Part shown: in pieces, positions 55,254-63,770 of the stretch | How the letters are laid out: the number at the start of each line of letters is the position of its first letter | How positions within the stretch are numbered: the first letter of the stretch is position 1 | DNA from: DASVRZ01 sp038230215 | GTDB taxonomy: Bacteria > Verrucomicrobiota > Verrucomicrobiia > Chthoniobacterales > DASVRZ01 | Reading direction: 5' to 3' | Assembly (NCBI GenBank): GCA_038230215.1 | Contig: JBBRNR010000009.1 | Span: 72,225-136,224, forward strand | DNA length: 64,000 bases | Made by a program: the position numbers and the translations under genes | The notes under the pieces: model-generated | Told to the model about the DNA's origin: nothing | Databases searched by the model: none | The model's input: only the letters and a program-made list of their open reading frames with translations

Positions 55254-56149
55254 TGCCCGCCCGCGACTGGGAAATTCTGCGGCAGATGCGGAAGGGTTTT
55301 CTGAATGCTCAAAACGGGCTCGCAGATTACTGGAAAACTCCGGCGCACCTGGGGCTTTACGACCAGTTTTTCGCGGAGAGAATCGGATGGAAGTGGGATG
55401 CTGTTTTAGCCGACCTAACATCGCGCTCATTTGTGCCTAACTCGACTCATGTCGTCGATTGGGGCTGCGGCACCGGCGTAGCGACTCGACGCGTGCTGGC
55501 GAAATATCCTAACATCACACACCTCACACTCTGGGATCGCTCGCCGCTGGCTTTGCGTTTCGCGACTGAGAGTGTTCGACGCGAGTTTCCTAACATTACT
55601 TTCGTGCCGTGGAATCCATCCTCCCCTCCGTCTGCGGTCTATCTTCTCAGCCACGTTCTCAACGAGCTGCCAGATTCGGATCTAACTCCGCTCATTTCGC
55701 TGCTCACCTCGCAAGCCGAATCCATTCTGTGGGTGGAGCCGGGCACGTTCGCAGCCAGTCGGCGGCTCATCGCCGTTCGGGAGAAACTGCGGCCGCACTT
55801 TTCCATGCTCGCGCCCTGTCCGCATGATGGCCTGTGCGGGCTTCTCGTTCCAGAAAACGCCCCGCATTGGTGCCATCATTTCACGCGGCCACCGGGCTGG
55901 GCGCATCACGATCCAAATTTCTCAGCGTTCGTGCGCGAGTTGGAGATCGACATGAGCACGGTGCCCTATTCGTATCTTGTCTGTGGAAAATTACCGGTGA
56001 ATCGACCGCCGCAGAAAGTCCTCGGACGCCCCCGGTTTTTCAAGGGTCACGCGAAATTGCTTGTCTGCGAGCCGTTTGTCGTCACCGAGAAAACGGTGCA
56101 GAAGCGCGACGACCCGGCAGCCTTCAGGGCACTGCAAAAATCGGTCTGA
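55250..56149 (+). CDS. Rsm22/METTL17-like ribosomal small-subunit methyltransferase-family protein
   Basis: The 299-aa protein has SAM motif I VVDWGCGTGVATR near residue 66 and a C-terminal part typical of the Rsm22 family: WVEPGTFAASRRL, LAPCPHDGLCGLL and WCHHFTRPPG, with a further Cys in YLVCGK. In mitochondrial METTL17 four comparable Cys residues hold an Fe-S cluster, and the residues seen here could do the same (inference). The family assists small-subunit assembly. Two consecutive ATGs overlap the previous stop. Its 3' end overlaps the convergent ubiA by 26 bp. Confidence 0.88.
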   Translation: MMPARDWEILRQMRKGFLNAQNGLADYWKTPAHLGLYDQFFAERIGWKWDAVLADLTSRSFVPNSTHVVDWGCGTGVATRRVLAKYPNITHLTLWDRSPLALRFATESVRREFPNITFVPWNPSSPPSAVYLLSHVLNELPDSDLTPLISLLTSQAESILWVEPGTFAASRRLIAVREKLRPHFSMLAPCPHDGLCGLLVPENAPHWCHHFTRPPGWAHHDPNFSAFVRELEIDMSTVPYSYLVCGKLPVNRPPQKVLGRPRFFKGHAKLLVCEPFVVTEKTVQKRDDPAAFRALQKSV

Positions 56150-56999
56150 CGCATTCGAGCAGGATCGCGCTCACGAAAAGCAGGCCGACGATGGCGTTGG
56201 CTTTGAAAAAGGCATCGTTAATGCGGGCCAGATCGCGAGTCGCAGCAACCTCATGCTCGTAAACTAACATCCCCGCGATCAGGACAAGCGCTCCGCCAAA
56301 GATGGGGCCGAGTCCCGCAGCGATGGCGAAGACTAACAGCAAAATCCACATCGCCAAATGGAAGATGAGCGCCAACCAGAGCGCGTGGTCCACTCCGAGC
56401 CAGACAACCATCGAATGCAGGCCCTCGTTGCGATCAAACTCCACGTCTTGCGTGGCGTAGATGAGGTCGAAACCGGCGACCCAAAACAAAACGCCTGCGG
56501 CCAGAATCAGCGGCGGCCAGGCGAAGGAACCCGTCACCGCGAGCCACGCGCCCACCGGGGCGACTGCCAGAGCGAGGCCGAGAAAAAGCTGGGTGAAATG
56601 GGTGAAGCGTTTCGTGATGGAGTAGAGAAAAATGATGCCGAGCGCCACGGGTGACAGGTAGAAGCAAAGTGGATTGATCCACCACGTCGCTGTGACGAAA
56701 CCGGCGGCACAGATGACCAGGATTCCGATGGCGGTCGAGCGGGCCAGAAGTTGGTGGCGGGCGGCAGTGCGCGGGTTGCGCTGGTCGATTTGCCAGTCGG
56801 CGACGCGATTGAAAATCATTGCCGCGGTTCGCGCCAGAACCATGCAGATAAGGATCAAACTCAGAAGCCGCCACCCGGGCCAGCCTCTCTGGTTTTTTGC
56901 CGCGACTATCATGGAGCCCAGCGCAAACGGCAGCGCGAAAATGGTGTGCGAGAACCGCACCAGCCGCAGCGTGCGCACGAGGGTGCCGAAAGGATTCAT
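56124..56999 (-). CDS. ubiA: UbiA-family prenyltransferase
   Basis: The 291-aa protein has eight to nine spans and the two Asp-rich active-site loops, here NRVADWQIDQRNPRTAAR near residue 65 and DLIYATQDVEFDRNEG near 180. The first loop starts with N-R-x-x-D, a pattern common in MqnP/UbiA of bacteria using the futalosine pathway. Naming as 4-hydroxybenzoate or MqnP-type prenyltransferase depends on quinone genes outside the window. Confidence 0.9.
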   Translation of the reverse strand: MNPFGTLVRTLRLVRFSHTIFALPFALGSMIVAAKNQRGWPGWRLLSLILICMVLARTAAMIFNRVADWQIDQRNPRTAARHQLLARSTAIGILVICAAGFVTATWWINPLCFYLSPVALGIIFLYSITKRFTHFTQLFLGLALAVAPVGAWLAVTGSFAWPPLILAAGVLFWVAGFDLIYATQDVEFDRNEGLHSMVVWLGVDHALWLALIFHLAMWILLLVFAIAAGLGPIFGGALVLIAGMLVYEHEVAATRDLARINDAFFKANAIVGLLFVSAILLECVRPIFAVP

Positions 57000-57199
57000 G
57001 GGCCGGAATTGTACTTCAAACCGCCGGACAAGTCTTCCCTTGTTTCCTCAGCCGCTGTTTGCCTGCAGTGAACCCGCTCGGCGACTGCGGTCGGCACCGT
57101 GAAGGCACCGCGGCATCAGTAGCGGAGAAAATCCATTTGAGCGATGCACCCGCGGGGGTTGTCGAAAACGATTGTAATCAAACTCAACTACAAAAACTT

Positions 57200-57931
57200 A
57201 TGATGAATCGACGCCAGGCACTCGCCACCACCCTGCTCTCCGGAGCCGCCCTCTCCCTCATTACCCAAAATCGTGCGCCAGCGGCCGGGCCAACGCCTGG
57301 CGCGCCAGTGCCGTCGGGTCCATTCACGGTGCCGCCGCTCGCCTACGCCTATGATGCACTGGAGCCGTTCATCGACGCCGAAACGATGCAACTCCACCAC
57401 GACAAGCATCACACCGCCTACGTCACGAAGCTGAACGAGGCCCTCGCTGGCGACGGGAAAATTTACGCTGGAAAATCCATCGAAGAATTGCTCACCAGTC
57501 TGTCGTCCATGCCCGAGGCCTTGCAAAAAACCATCCGCAACCAGGGTGGCGGACATTACAATCACACCCTTTTCTGGCAGATGCTGAAGAAGGATGGCGG
57601 CGCTCCATCCGAGGCGCTGAGCACTGCGATCCATCAAAGTTTCGGCTCGATCGAGGACTTCTGGAAGAAATTTGCCGAGGCGGCGACGAAGCAATTTGGC
57701 AGCGGCTGGGCCTGGCTTGTGGTCGGGGCGGACAAGAAACTCGCCGTCGTCTCCACACCGAATCAAAACTCCCCGATTTCCGACCAGCAGACGGAACTCC
57801 TCGGTCTCGACGTCTGGGAGCACGCCTACTATTTGAAATATCGCAACAAGCGCGCCGACTACATCGCGGCCTTCCCGAAGATCGTGAATTGGGACTTTGT
57901 GAACAGTCGGTTTGCGAAGGCAACGACTTAG
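57200..57931 (+). CDS. sodA: Superoxide dismutase [Mn/Fe], exported (Tat-like signal)
   Basis: The 243-aa protein carries a twin-arginine leader (NRRQALATTLLSGAALSL), suggesting export, then the SOD domain with metal ligands in LHHDKHHTAYV, GGGHYNHTLFW and GLDVWEHAYYLKY. The GGHYNH and STPNQNSPI segments favour Mn. Two ATGs (57200, 57203) are possible starts. The final 20 bases are repeated at 58061, downstream of a REPIN-like element. Confidence 0.93.
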   Translation: MMNRRQALATTLLSGAALSLITQNRAPAAGPTPGAPVPSGPFTVPPLAYAYDALEPFIDAETMQLHHDKHHTAYVTKLNEALAGDGKIYAGKSIEELLTSLSSMPEALQKTIRNQGGGHYNHTLFWQMLKKDGGAPSEALSTAIHQSFGSIEDFWKKFAEAATKQFGSGWAWLVVGADKKLAVVSTPNQNSPISDQQTELLGLDVWEHAYYLKYRNKRADYIAAFPKIVNWDFVNSRFAKATT

Positions 57932-58081
57932 AGGGCGTCTCATAAGTCGAGCATGGAACGTTTGCATCATGGATGGGTTTGTAGCGTCGAGCCTATGGCT
58001 CGAAAGAAATCCCTCTGCCACCAAGCTCATCGAGCCACAGGCTCGACGCTACAACTGACTTTTGCGAAGGCAACGACTTAG
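57911..58081. repeat. 21-bp direct repeats flanking a REPIN-like element at the end of sodA
   Basis: The 21 bases TTTGCGAAGGCAACGACTTA plus G occur at 57911-57931 (last codons and stop of sodA) and again at 58061-58081. Between them lies a 129-bp segment that contains the palindrome at 57979-58054. The layout is that of an insertion with duplicated target or of a local duplication of the gene end. Confidence 0.85.
57979..58054. mobile_element. REPIN-like inverted pair (GTAG + hairpin)
   Basis: Left half TTGTAGCGTCGAGCC then TAT then GGCTCGA (57979-58003). Right half is its inverted copy, ending CGACGCTACAA (58030-58054). Each half has GTAG at its outer side followed by a CGAGCC/GGCTCG hairpin, the layout of REP sequences mobilised by RAYT transposases. 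The intervening 26 bp are unrelated. No RAYT gene in the window. Confidence 0.8.
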
Positions 58082-58157
58082 GTTTTATCCACAAAAGAGA
58101 GGCGAGTTCCCTGATATCGCAAACGTCCAAGTTTTCCCCCCGACACGAAAAGAGGGT

Positions 58158-59225
58158 ATGAACCTCGACGCGATCACGGGCAATTCCATTTACAAACTCA
58201 CCAGGGACACGATCAACAACTGGCTGGAGGACAATGCCCTCCGTCTCAGCGCGGCACTGGCCTATTACTCCGTCTTCTCCCTGGCGCCGCTGCTCGTCAT
58301 CGCCATCAGCGTCGCGGGACTCGTCCTTGGGCCCGAGGCCGTGCGCGGGCAGCTCGACGACCAACTCGCCGGTTACATTGGCAAAGTCGCAGCCAAAGCC
58401 GTGCAATCCATGGTGCAAAGCGCCGCCAAGCCGAGTCAGGGTTGGATCGGTGCGACTACTGGATTTCTGACTCTCCTCATCGGTGCGTCCGGTGTGTTTG
58501 GCCAGCTCAAGGACGCTCTGAACACGATCTGGGAGGTGAAACCCAAGTCCGGTCGCGGCGTGATGGGTTTCCTCAAGGAACGTCTCTTAAACTTCGGCAT
58601 GGTGCTGGTCATCGGATTTCTCTTGCTGACTTCGTTGCTCCTCACCACCGCCATCACGGGCCTTACAAATTACTTCAACACCATCCTGCACCTCCCGCCC
58701 TTCATCTGGGGGACCGTGAGTTTTGTCATCTCGTTCGGACTCGTCACCGTCCTCTTCGCCCTCATCTTCAAAGTCCTGCCCGACGTCCAGGTAAAATGGC
58801 GCAACGTCTGGATCGGCGCCGCCGTAACCGCCGCCTTATTTGAACTTGGCAAACTCGGGCTCGCCTTCTACCTCGGCCGCGAAAGCACCGCGTCGAGCTA
58901 CGGGGCTGCAGGGGCCGTCATCCTCCTGCTCCTCTGGGTTTACTACACCTCGTGCATCCTCTTTCTCGGGGCGGAATTCACCCAGGTGTATGCCCGCTCC
59001 ATTGGAGACAGAATCCAGCCCGCAGCCAATGCTGAGCCGATCTCCGCCCAAGCGCGGGCGCAACAAGGTCTCACTCCCCCGAGCATTCATGAAACGCCGC
59101 CGCCCGAGGTCCGCATCGTTACCATCCCCCCACCTCTCGGATTCAAAGTGGGAAGCGCTGTCCTCGTCGCCGCCATATCGGGTTATTTTGCGGGCATCGT
59201 CACCCGCTCTGATAGCAGTGAGTAG
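58158..59225 (+). CDS. YihY/BrkB family membrane protein
   Basis: The 355-aa protein has six spans and the family marks LSAALAYYSVFSLAPLLVIA near residue 29, a Gly-rich ASGVFGQLKDALNTIW segment and GAAGAVILLLLWVYYTSCIL, LFLGAEFTQVYAR in the C-terminal half. Function of the family (formerly mislabelled RNase BN) is uncertain. It ends in a cytoplasmic Pro-rich tail plus one extra span. ATG 58158 is preceded by AGAGGG as a possible ribosome site. Confidence 0.9.
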   Translation: MNLDAITGNSIYKLTRDTINNWLEDNALRLSAALAYYSVFSLAPLLVIAISVAGLVLGPEAVRGQLDDQLAGYIGKVAAKAVQSMVQSAAKPSQGWIGATTGFLTLLIGASGVFGQLKDALNTIWEVKPKSGRGVMGFLKERLLNFGMVLVIGFLLLTSLLLTTAITGLTNYFNTILHLPPFIWGTVSFVISFGLVTVLFALIFKVLPDVQVKWRNVWIGAAVTAALFELGKLGLAFYLGRESTASSYGAAGAVILLLLWVYYTSCILFLGAEFTQVYARSIGDRIQPAANAEPISAQARAQQGLTPPSIHETPPPEVRIVTIPPPLGFKVGSAVLVAAISGYFAGIVTRSDSSE

Positions 59226-59572
59226 TAAGAATACCTTGAAGAAGGGAGTTAGACTGTGAGCGCGGGCTTCCAGCCAAAGACGTCCCTGCTCCAGTGGCGA
59301 TAGCGACTAACCTGCATTCCGCATGGAGTATTTATTGCAGGGCATTGATAGGTCCGTGTCATAGCCAAACATTTCTCCGGCATAGATGGCCTCCGCGTGA
59401 TGGGTGGAGATGCCGCTTTGGTCCCATACTTGCAGTCCGCCACCCCGTGTCCACCGCATGGCGGTTTGCGAGAGGGGAGCTTCTAACAACAACTCCAGTT
59501 ACTCGCCGTCATCCGCTCAACGATGGATTCTTATAGCTGGGCCGAACCTTGCATTACCCAACTTAAAAATTT
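59226..59572. other. Intergenic region with a possible gene remnant
   Basis: No convincing gene. A 61-codon minus-strand frame (59307-59492) contains GGLQVWDQSGISTHHAEAIY, which reads like the end of an enzyme domain but has no start or partner domain. It may be a decayed fragment. Confidence 0.4.
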
Positions 59573-59614
59573 AATAGCCACTGAATGGTTAGAACATTCA
59601 GTGGCTATTTTTTT
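59573..59614. terminator. Rho-independent terminator, probably bidirectional
   Basis: A perfect 15-bp stem (AATAGCCACTGAATG at 59573-59587 with its complement 59595-59609), a 7-base loop and a run of T to 59614. On the minus strand it follows the outer-membrane protein remnant by about 37 bp and is trailed by TTAAATTTTTAAG, so it can also stop that gene. Confidence 0.93.
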
Positions 59615-59650
59615 GGCCTGCGCAAAAATGCGGCAGCGATTCTTTCTAGC

Positions 59651-60361
59651 TTAGAAATGCCAGGTAATGCCCGTGCCAGCCAGCCATGAGCTGACATCTA
59701 TCCTGGCGCTGCTATTGCCTGTGCTTACGTCCACTTTATCAGCATAGTTGTAGCCGCCGTGAACTTCCACTGACCAGCGTTTAGCTTGATCAAGGTCGAA
59801 TGAGATACCGCCTTGTGCGGCAACTCCGAGCTTGAATTTTTGGCCGGAAGCTTTGCTGCTGTAGGATTTGCCTGCGAAGCGCGCCTCGCTTGTCAAATCC
59901 CAGTCAACGAGTTCAAAGCTAGGCCCGACAGATGCAAACAGATGCAGGCGGTCGCCTATGTTTTTGGTAAACTCAAAGCCAAGAACAAACTCATGCAGGT
60001 TAACATCCAGTGACGAGCTACTACGCACTGTAGTGACTGTCACGCTTTTCTTCGGCACATCGGCCGCAGGGATGGACTGAAATGTTCCGGGGCCGCTGGC
60101 GGCAACTGGATCGAATATCACTTCGGGCTTGTAGAGCGAGAAAGGCGTATCGCCGGGACCCTCGCCTGCATCCAAACGAACGTTTTGGTGAGCAAAATAG
60201 GTGTAGGTGTATTCAGATGGCCCGGCAAATTTTTGCGTACCGGAATCATGACTCGTTCCAGTCCAAGAATATTGGCCAAAGATACCAAGACTGTACCCTG
60301 GTTTTTGCAGAATCTCGTATTGCAATGTCAGGACAGGTGAAGCTGTGACCTCTTCGTCCGG
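59651..60361 (-). pseudogene. Outer-membrane beta-barrel protein, 5'-truncated
   Basis: About 236 codons of alternating-hydrophobic strands, ending in SSWLAGTGITWHF, with a terminal aromatic (Phe) as in outer-membrane barrels. Strand-like runs include YSLGIFGQYSW, HEFVLGFEF and VEVHGGYNYADKVDVS. The frame has no signal peptide: it is open back to a stop at 60362-60364, and only a TTG at 60325 could start it. It looks like a barrel gene that lost its 5' end near the inverted-repeat element at 60456. Confidence 0.75.
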
Positions 60362-60455
60362 TTAGGATTTAGGGAGGCCCTCTTAATGTGGCACCTGAAC
60401 CGTTCCTGAATTGAAACCTTATTAACATCAACAAAAAAGTGAAGTGGACGGAATT

Positions 60456-60691
60456 CACTAAGTTAAGGAGATCGCGGCGTTGGCTTCTGGGGAGCGCAGT
60501 GCCGCTGGCCTGCTGTTTTTGGCGGCTCGCCAAAAAGCCGTTATTCATCGCGAAGCGCACTTTTACAGGGAGAAGTGTGGCTGTCGCCAGTGGAGACGTT
60601 GTTTTAGGCGAGCCGCCCAAAACAGCAACCGAGCCGGTTGCGCTCCCCAGAAACTCCACCCCAATCGCCCTAAACCACCCTTAACTTAGTG
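60456..60691. mobile_element. Inverted-repeat (MITE-like) element enclosing palindromic copy B
   Basis: Outer 13-bp perfect inverted repeats CACTAAGTTAAGG (60456-60468 and 60679-60691) enclose a palindromic core (60487-60650) whose arms begin CTGGGGAGCGC and contain TTTTGGCGGCTCGCCAAAA-type hairpins, matching copy A at 4212-4340. No transposase frame inside. It lies between the beheaded barrel gene and the G8 gene terminator. Confidence 0.78.
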
Positions 60692-60741
60692 CCATTCCCT
60701 CCTGACCCCTATTTCTGCTCTGCTAAGGCTGGCCTTTTCAC

Positions 60742-60790
60742 AAAAAAACTGCGCCAAGAGGGCCATTGCTGGCGTTCCCTTGGCGCAGTT
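60742..60790 (-). terminator. Rho-independent terminator of the G8-domain gene
   Basis: On the minus strand AACTGCGCCAAG pairs with CTTGGCGCAGTT (12-bp stem, 20-base loop) and is followed by a T7 run. It lies about 60 bp past the stop of the leftward gene at 60853. Confidence 0.9.
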
Positions 60791-60852
60791 GGATTTGCCG
60801 TTGCCCTCCGGTGGTTCAGGTTACAGCCGGGGCATGCATTCGGGCGACGCCG

Positions 60853-63306
60853 TTAATTTTTGTTGTAATCCGGCACCCCGTTACTCCCTGAGCCCTCATG
60901 GAAGAAGTCAGGGTACACAGGCACATTGGGATTGCTGCCGTCCGGGCCGGAATTGATCGAGTTGACGCGGCTCAGGTTGGCGGGGTCGGTCTGAGCCGGA
61001 CGCGTGTAACGGTTGATCGTCACGGTCCCAGGTGCGGTGACGAGCGTTCCATTGGTGGCCTGGGTTATGGTCAGGCCAATGTCTCCAAGCCCGGCATCTC
61101 CCGCGCCAGTAGCGGGAGTAACGGCTCCGGTGCGGATCGGTTTTTGAGCGACAATATAGATATCCGTGAGTTGAATGTTCTCCGAATAGGAAGCGTGCAT
61201 GCCGTTCAGGTTATTCCAGAAGGTGCAGGTCGCGATATTGAATTTGCCCTGCGGTTTGCCGTTGGTCGAGTCAACCCATTGGCGGGAATAATCGTTGTCC
61301 CGCACATGGAAAAGCGCCTTGCTGCCGCTGTTAGTGAAGCGGGACTTCCAGCCGTAAAAGCAGCCGTAAGCCGTGTCGTTGGTGTAGTCTTGCGGCGGGA
61401 CGCCGGACATGCGGACGGCCGTTCCGGGAGCGCCCGAGCCGGCGATACTCGTGCCGAAGGGCTCTATGGTGTAATTCCATTCTGGGGCACGGGTCCCGGC
61501 CGCATTGGGGTTGGCGGAAGAGGAGTCGCCGATTTGCGCAGTGTAGCTCGCAGGGGGAACTCCAAGTCCGTCGCGTCCCAAGGGACGGCCGGTAAAGATG
61601 CCATAGTAGGTTTGACCGGTTGCGGCATCAACCGCCGTGGCCGAAGGGTCGAGGTGCCCGGAGCCCCAGATGAAAAAGCCACAGCCTTTGCATCCGGCGG
61701 CGATGTCGTTGATGAATTTCACGTCGGGACCTTGGGTCCAGTAGCCTTCGCCAGTGTAGCCCATGTCTCCTTGGGCCATGCGCTGATAGTTAGTCGAGAC
61801 GGTTTGAGTCAGAGGAAACTCGCCGTTGCCCAAGCCGCCAATGGAGATATTATCGGAACAAACGCCGATTTCGTCGCCGTCTTCGAAGGCAAACCCAGCG
61901 CCCTGAAAGTCGAACGCCACGTTGTTCTTGAAGTCGACCCACGAAGAATGGTTGACAAAGCCCCATCCCGGCGTGCCGCGCATGACGCAGTTGTTGACAA
62001 TCGCCTTCGGAGCGGTGTGGTAAATTAACGGAAACTGCTGGTTATTTTCAATGAAGCTCTCGATGTTTTCGTGGAAATGCATCGCGTAGCGCTTGCGCGG
62101 GTTGGCGGTGGGATCAAGGAGATTGCCCGTCCCCGATGGGATGTAAATGGGATTGTAACCGCCGGACAGGTTCAGGATGGGGGCATTCCACGGGTTGGTT
62201 AAAAGCGGGTCACCAACGACCTCGCGCTTGTTGGTGCGTCCAAGGTCCTGGAAGCAGACCCCGGTGATCTTGGCGTCGCCGCCCATGAACATCACGTGGC
62301 CGCGAGCAGGAAGCGCTGCCATGTAGTTCAGATAGCCTGCCGAGTGCGGCACCACATTGTTCGGATCGGTCTGGATGATGATATTGCGGGTGAGGTTTGC
62401 TACGTTTACGTGGACCCTGCTGCTGGCGGAATCTGCCCGGGTGTGGGAGTAGGTGAGCGGTGCGCTCAGGGTAAGTCCTCCGCTATTTACCGTCTGCAGC
62501 GTCCGTATCTCGTTCTGCATTGCCACGGTCCCGGCGACGTTACCAGTCGCGGCGGTTTGTCCAGCTTCCATCGCCGCTGTATATTCGCGGGTGAAGACGG
62601 TGGAAGGAATGACTACCTCGTCGCCCGGTTGCCAGTTCGTCGGAGCAAAGTTGCTGGTGAGCGCCAAGTTACCCGAGGAGTTGTTCGGATCCAGGGAATT
62701 CTGGAATTCCGCAAAGGGTGCCCGCGGGGCCGCGCCATTCATGCGGATAATGGCGTCGCAATCCGTAATGATTCCCCGCGCCATGATCTGGGAGTCGGTC
62801 ACCGGGTTGGTGCCCGTAATGACGATTTTTGCCGTGGCCGTTGCTGCAATCGGCCCGCCCTCGGTACCCACATTGTAGCCGCCGATGAGCAACCTTCCAT
62901 AATCACCCACGAGCAGGGTTTCCACCCTCAACTTGGAGTCGCCATTGGTGAGGAACTTCAGGGTGCCAACGGAAGTGGTGGCAATCTGAGTGTTCTTGCC
63001 GGATCCCGTAGTGGTTACACTGCCAGAGACAAGGATGGTTTTCGCCACCGCGCTATTGTTATTGACCGTCACCGTTATGCCGGGTGGAATCAACACCACA
63101 TCATTTACCGTGGGCACGGAATTATTCGACCACGTAGATGCGACGCTATAGTTACCCGTGGCGACTGCCGTTTTGGTAATCATGCCTGGAGCGGCAATCT
63201 CGTCGGCCAGCGTATTATAGTCACTGCACGCTTGCGCCGTGTTTAAGGATAACAAACTGGCGGCAATAAAGGAAATTGCGCCGAGGAGCTTTATTTTAAT
63301 TGTCAT
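60853..63306 (-). CDS. Exported G8-domain, parallel beta-helix protein (817 aa)
   Basis: A signal peptide (to about residue 26, SLNTAQA) precedes a G8 domain at about 45-180, recognised from STWSNNSVPTVNDVVLIPPG, LKFLTNG and LLVGDYGRLLIGG. The rest resembles a right-handed beta-helix of the CEMIP/TMEM2/fibrocystin type, with RYAMHFHENIES, GWGFVNHSSWVDFKNNVAFD and DNDYSRQWVD. Animal relatives bind or cut hyaluronan, but a carbohydrate role here is only inferred. ATG 63306 is chosen over an in-frame TTG at 63324. The C-terminus lacks an obvious sorting signal. Confidence 0.85.
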   Translation of the reverse strand: MTIKIKLLGAISFIAASLLSLNTAQACSDYNTLADEIAAPGMITKTAVATGNYSVASTWSNNSVPTVNDVVLIPPGITVTVNNNSAVAKTILVSGSVTTTGSGKNTQIATTSVGTLKFLTNGDSKLRVETLLVGDYGRLLIGGYNVGTEGGPIAATATAKIVITGTNPVTDSQIMARGIITDCDAIIRMNGAAPRAPFAEFQNSLDPNNSSGNLALTSNFAPTNWQPGDEVVIPSTVFTREYTAAMEAGQTAATGNVAGTVAMQNEIRTLQTVNSGGLTLSAPLTYSHTRADSASSRVHVNVANLTRNIIIQTDPNNVVPHSAGYLNYMAALPARGHVMFMGGDAKITGVCFQDLGRTNKREVVGDPLLTNPWNAPILNLSGGYNPIYIPSGTGNLLDPTANPRKRYAMHFHENIESFIENNQQFPLIYHTAPKAIVNNCVMRGTPGWGFVNHSSWVDFKNNVAFDFQGAGFAFEDGDEIGVCSDNISIGGLGNGEFPLTQTVSTNYQRMAQGDMGYTGEGYWTQGPDVKFINDIAAGCKGCGFFIWGSGHLDPSATAVDAATGQTYYGIFTGRPLGRDGLGVPPASYTAQIGDSSSANPNAAGTRAPEWNYTIEPFGTSIAGSGAPGTAVRMSGVPPQDYTNDTAYGCFYGWKSRFTNSGSKALFHVRDNDYSRQWVDSTNGKPQGKFNIATCTFWNNLNGMHASYSENIQLTDIYIVAQKPIRTGAVTPATGAGDAGLGDIGLTITQATNGTLVTAPGTVTINRYTRPAQTDPANLSRVNSINSGPDGSNPNVPVYPDFFHEGSGSNGVPDYNKN

Positions 63307-63511
63307 ATTTATTGTTCTGTTCAAAGTCGGGGGTTAGATTTCGACAATACTCGAATACACACACAATAATCCTTTCGTCAACAGTTCAAGCATCTTCCGT
63401 CTCCATTCGGAGTATTCTCGGGCGAAACATAACTGAACAAATCGTGACGTAGGCTTTCAGCCGGACCATCTCTGGTTGATCTTCTGCTCTCCGCCAGTGG
63501 CACTCGGGCTT

Positions 63512-63739
63512 TCACAGCATACTTGCGCCGGTCTTGGGTGCGAACGCCAGCCCTTCCAAGCGGTAAAGCCGGTAAACTCGCTTGCCATTGACCTTCCAGC
63601 CTTCCCGCCTCAGCAAGATGTGCAGGCGCCGGTAGCCGTAGCGCACCCGCACCCCGGCCAGCTCGCGCAAACGCATGCGCAACGCCGCCTGGTCGCTGCA
63701 CCTCGCCCGATAATATCACTCGATCTGTTTAGCTTCATC
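63512..63739 (-). pseudogene. IS3-family transposase (OrfB) remnant
   Basis: In one minus-strand frame the sequence reads ...CSDQAALRMRLRELAGVR then VRYGYRRLHILLRREGWK and VNGKRVYRLYRLEGL, the HTH and linker region typical of IS3-group OrfB. It stops at a TGA (63512-63514), and a second TGA replaces the expected Trp upstream. The catalytic DDE domain is absent. No inverted repeats were found around it. Confidence 0.85.
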
Positions 63740-63770
63740 AGCCCGCACACCCTCTGCTGGCTGATTCGGT

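Noticed and set aside
59249..59492. Two overlapping minus-strand ORFs of 61-64 codons as genes
   Set aside because: Neither has a start region or family match. At most one is a gene remnant and is listed as such.
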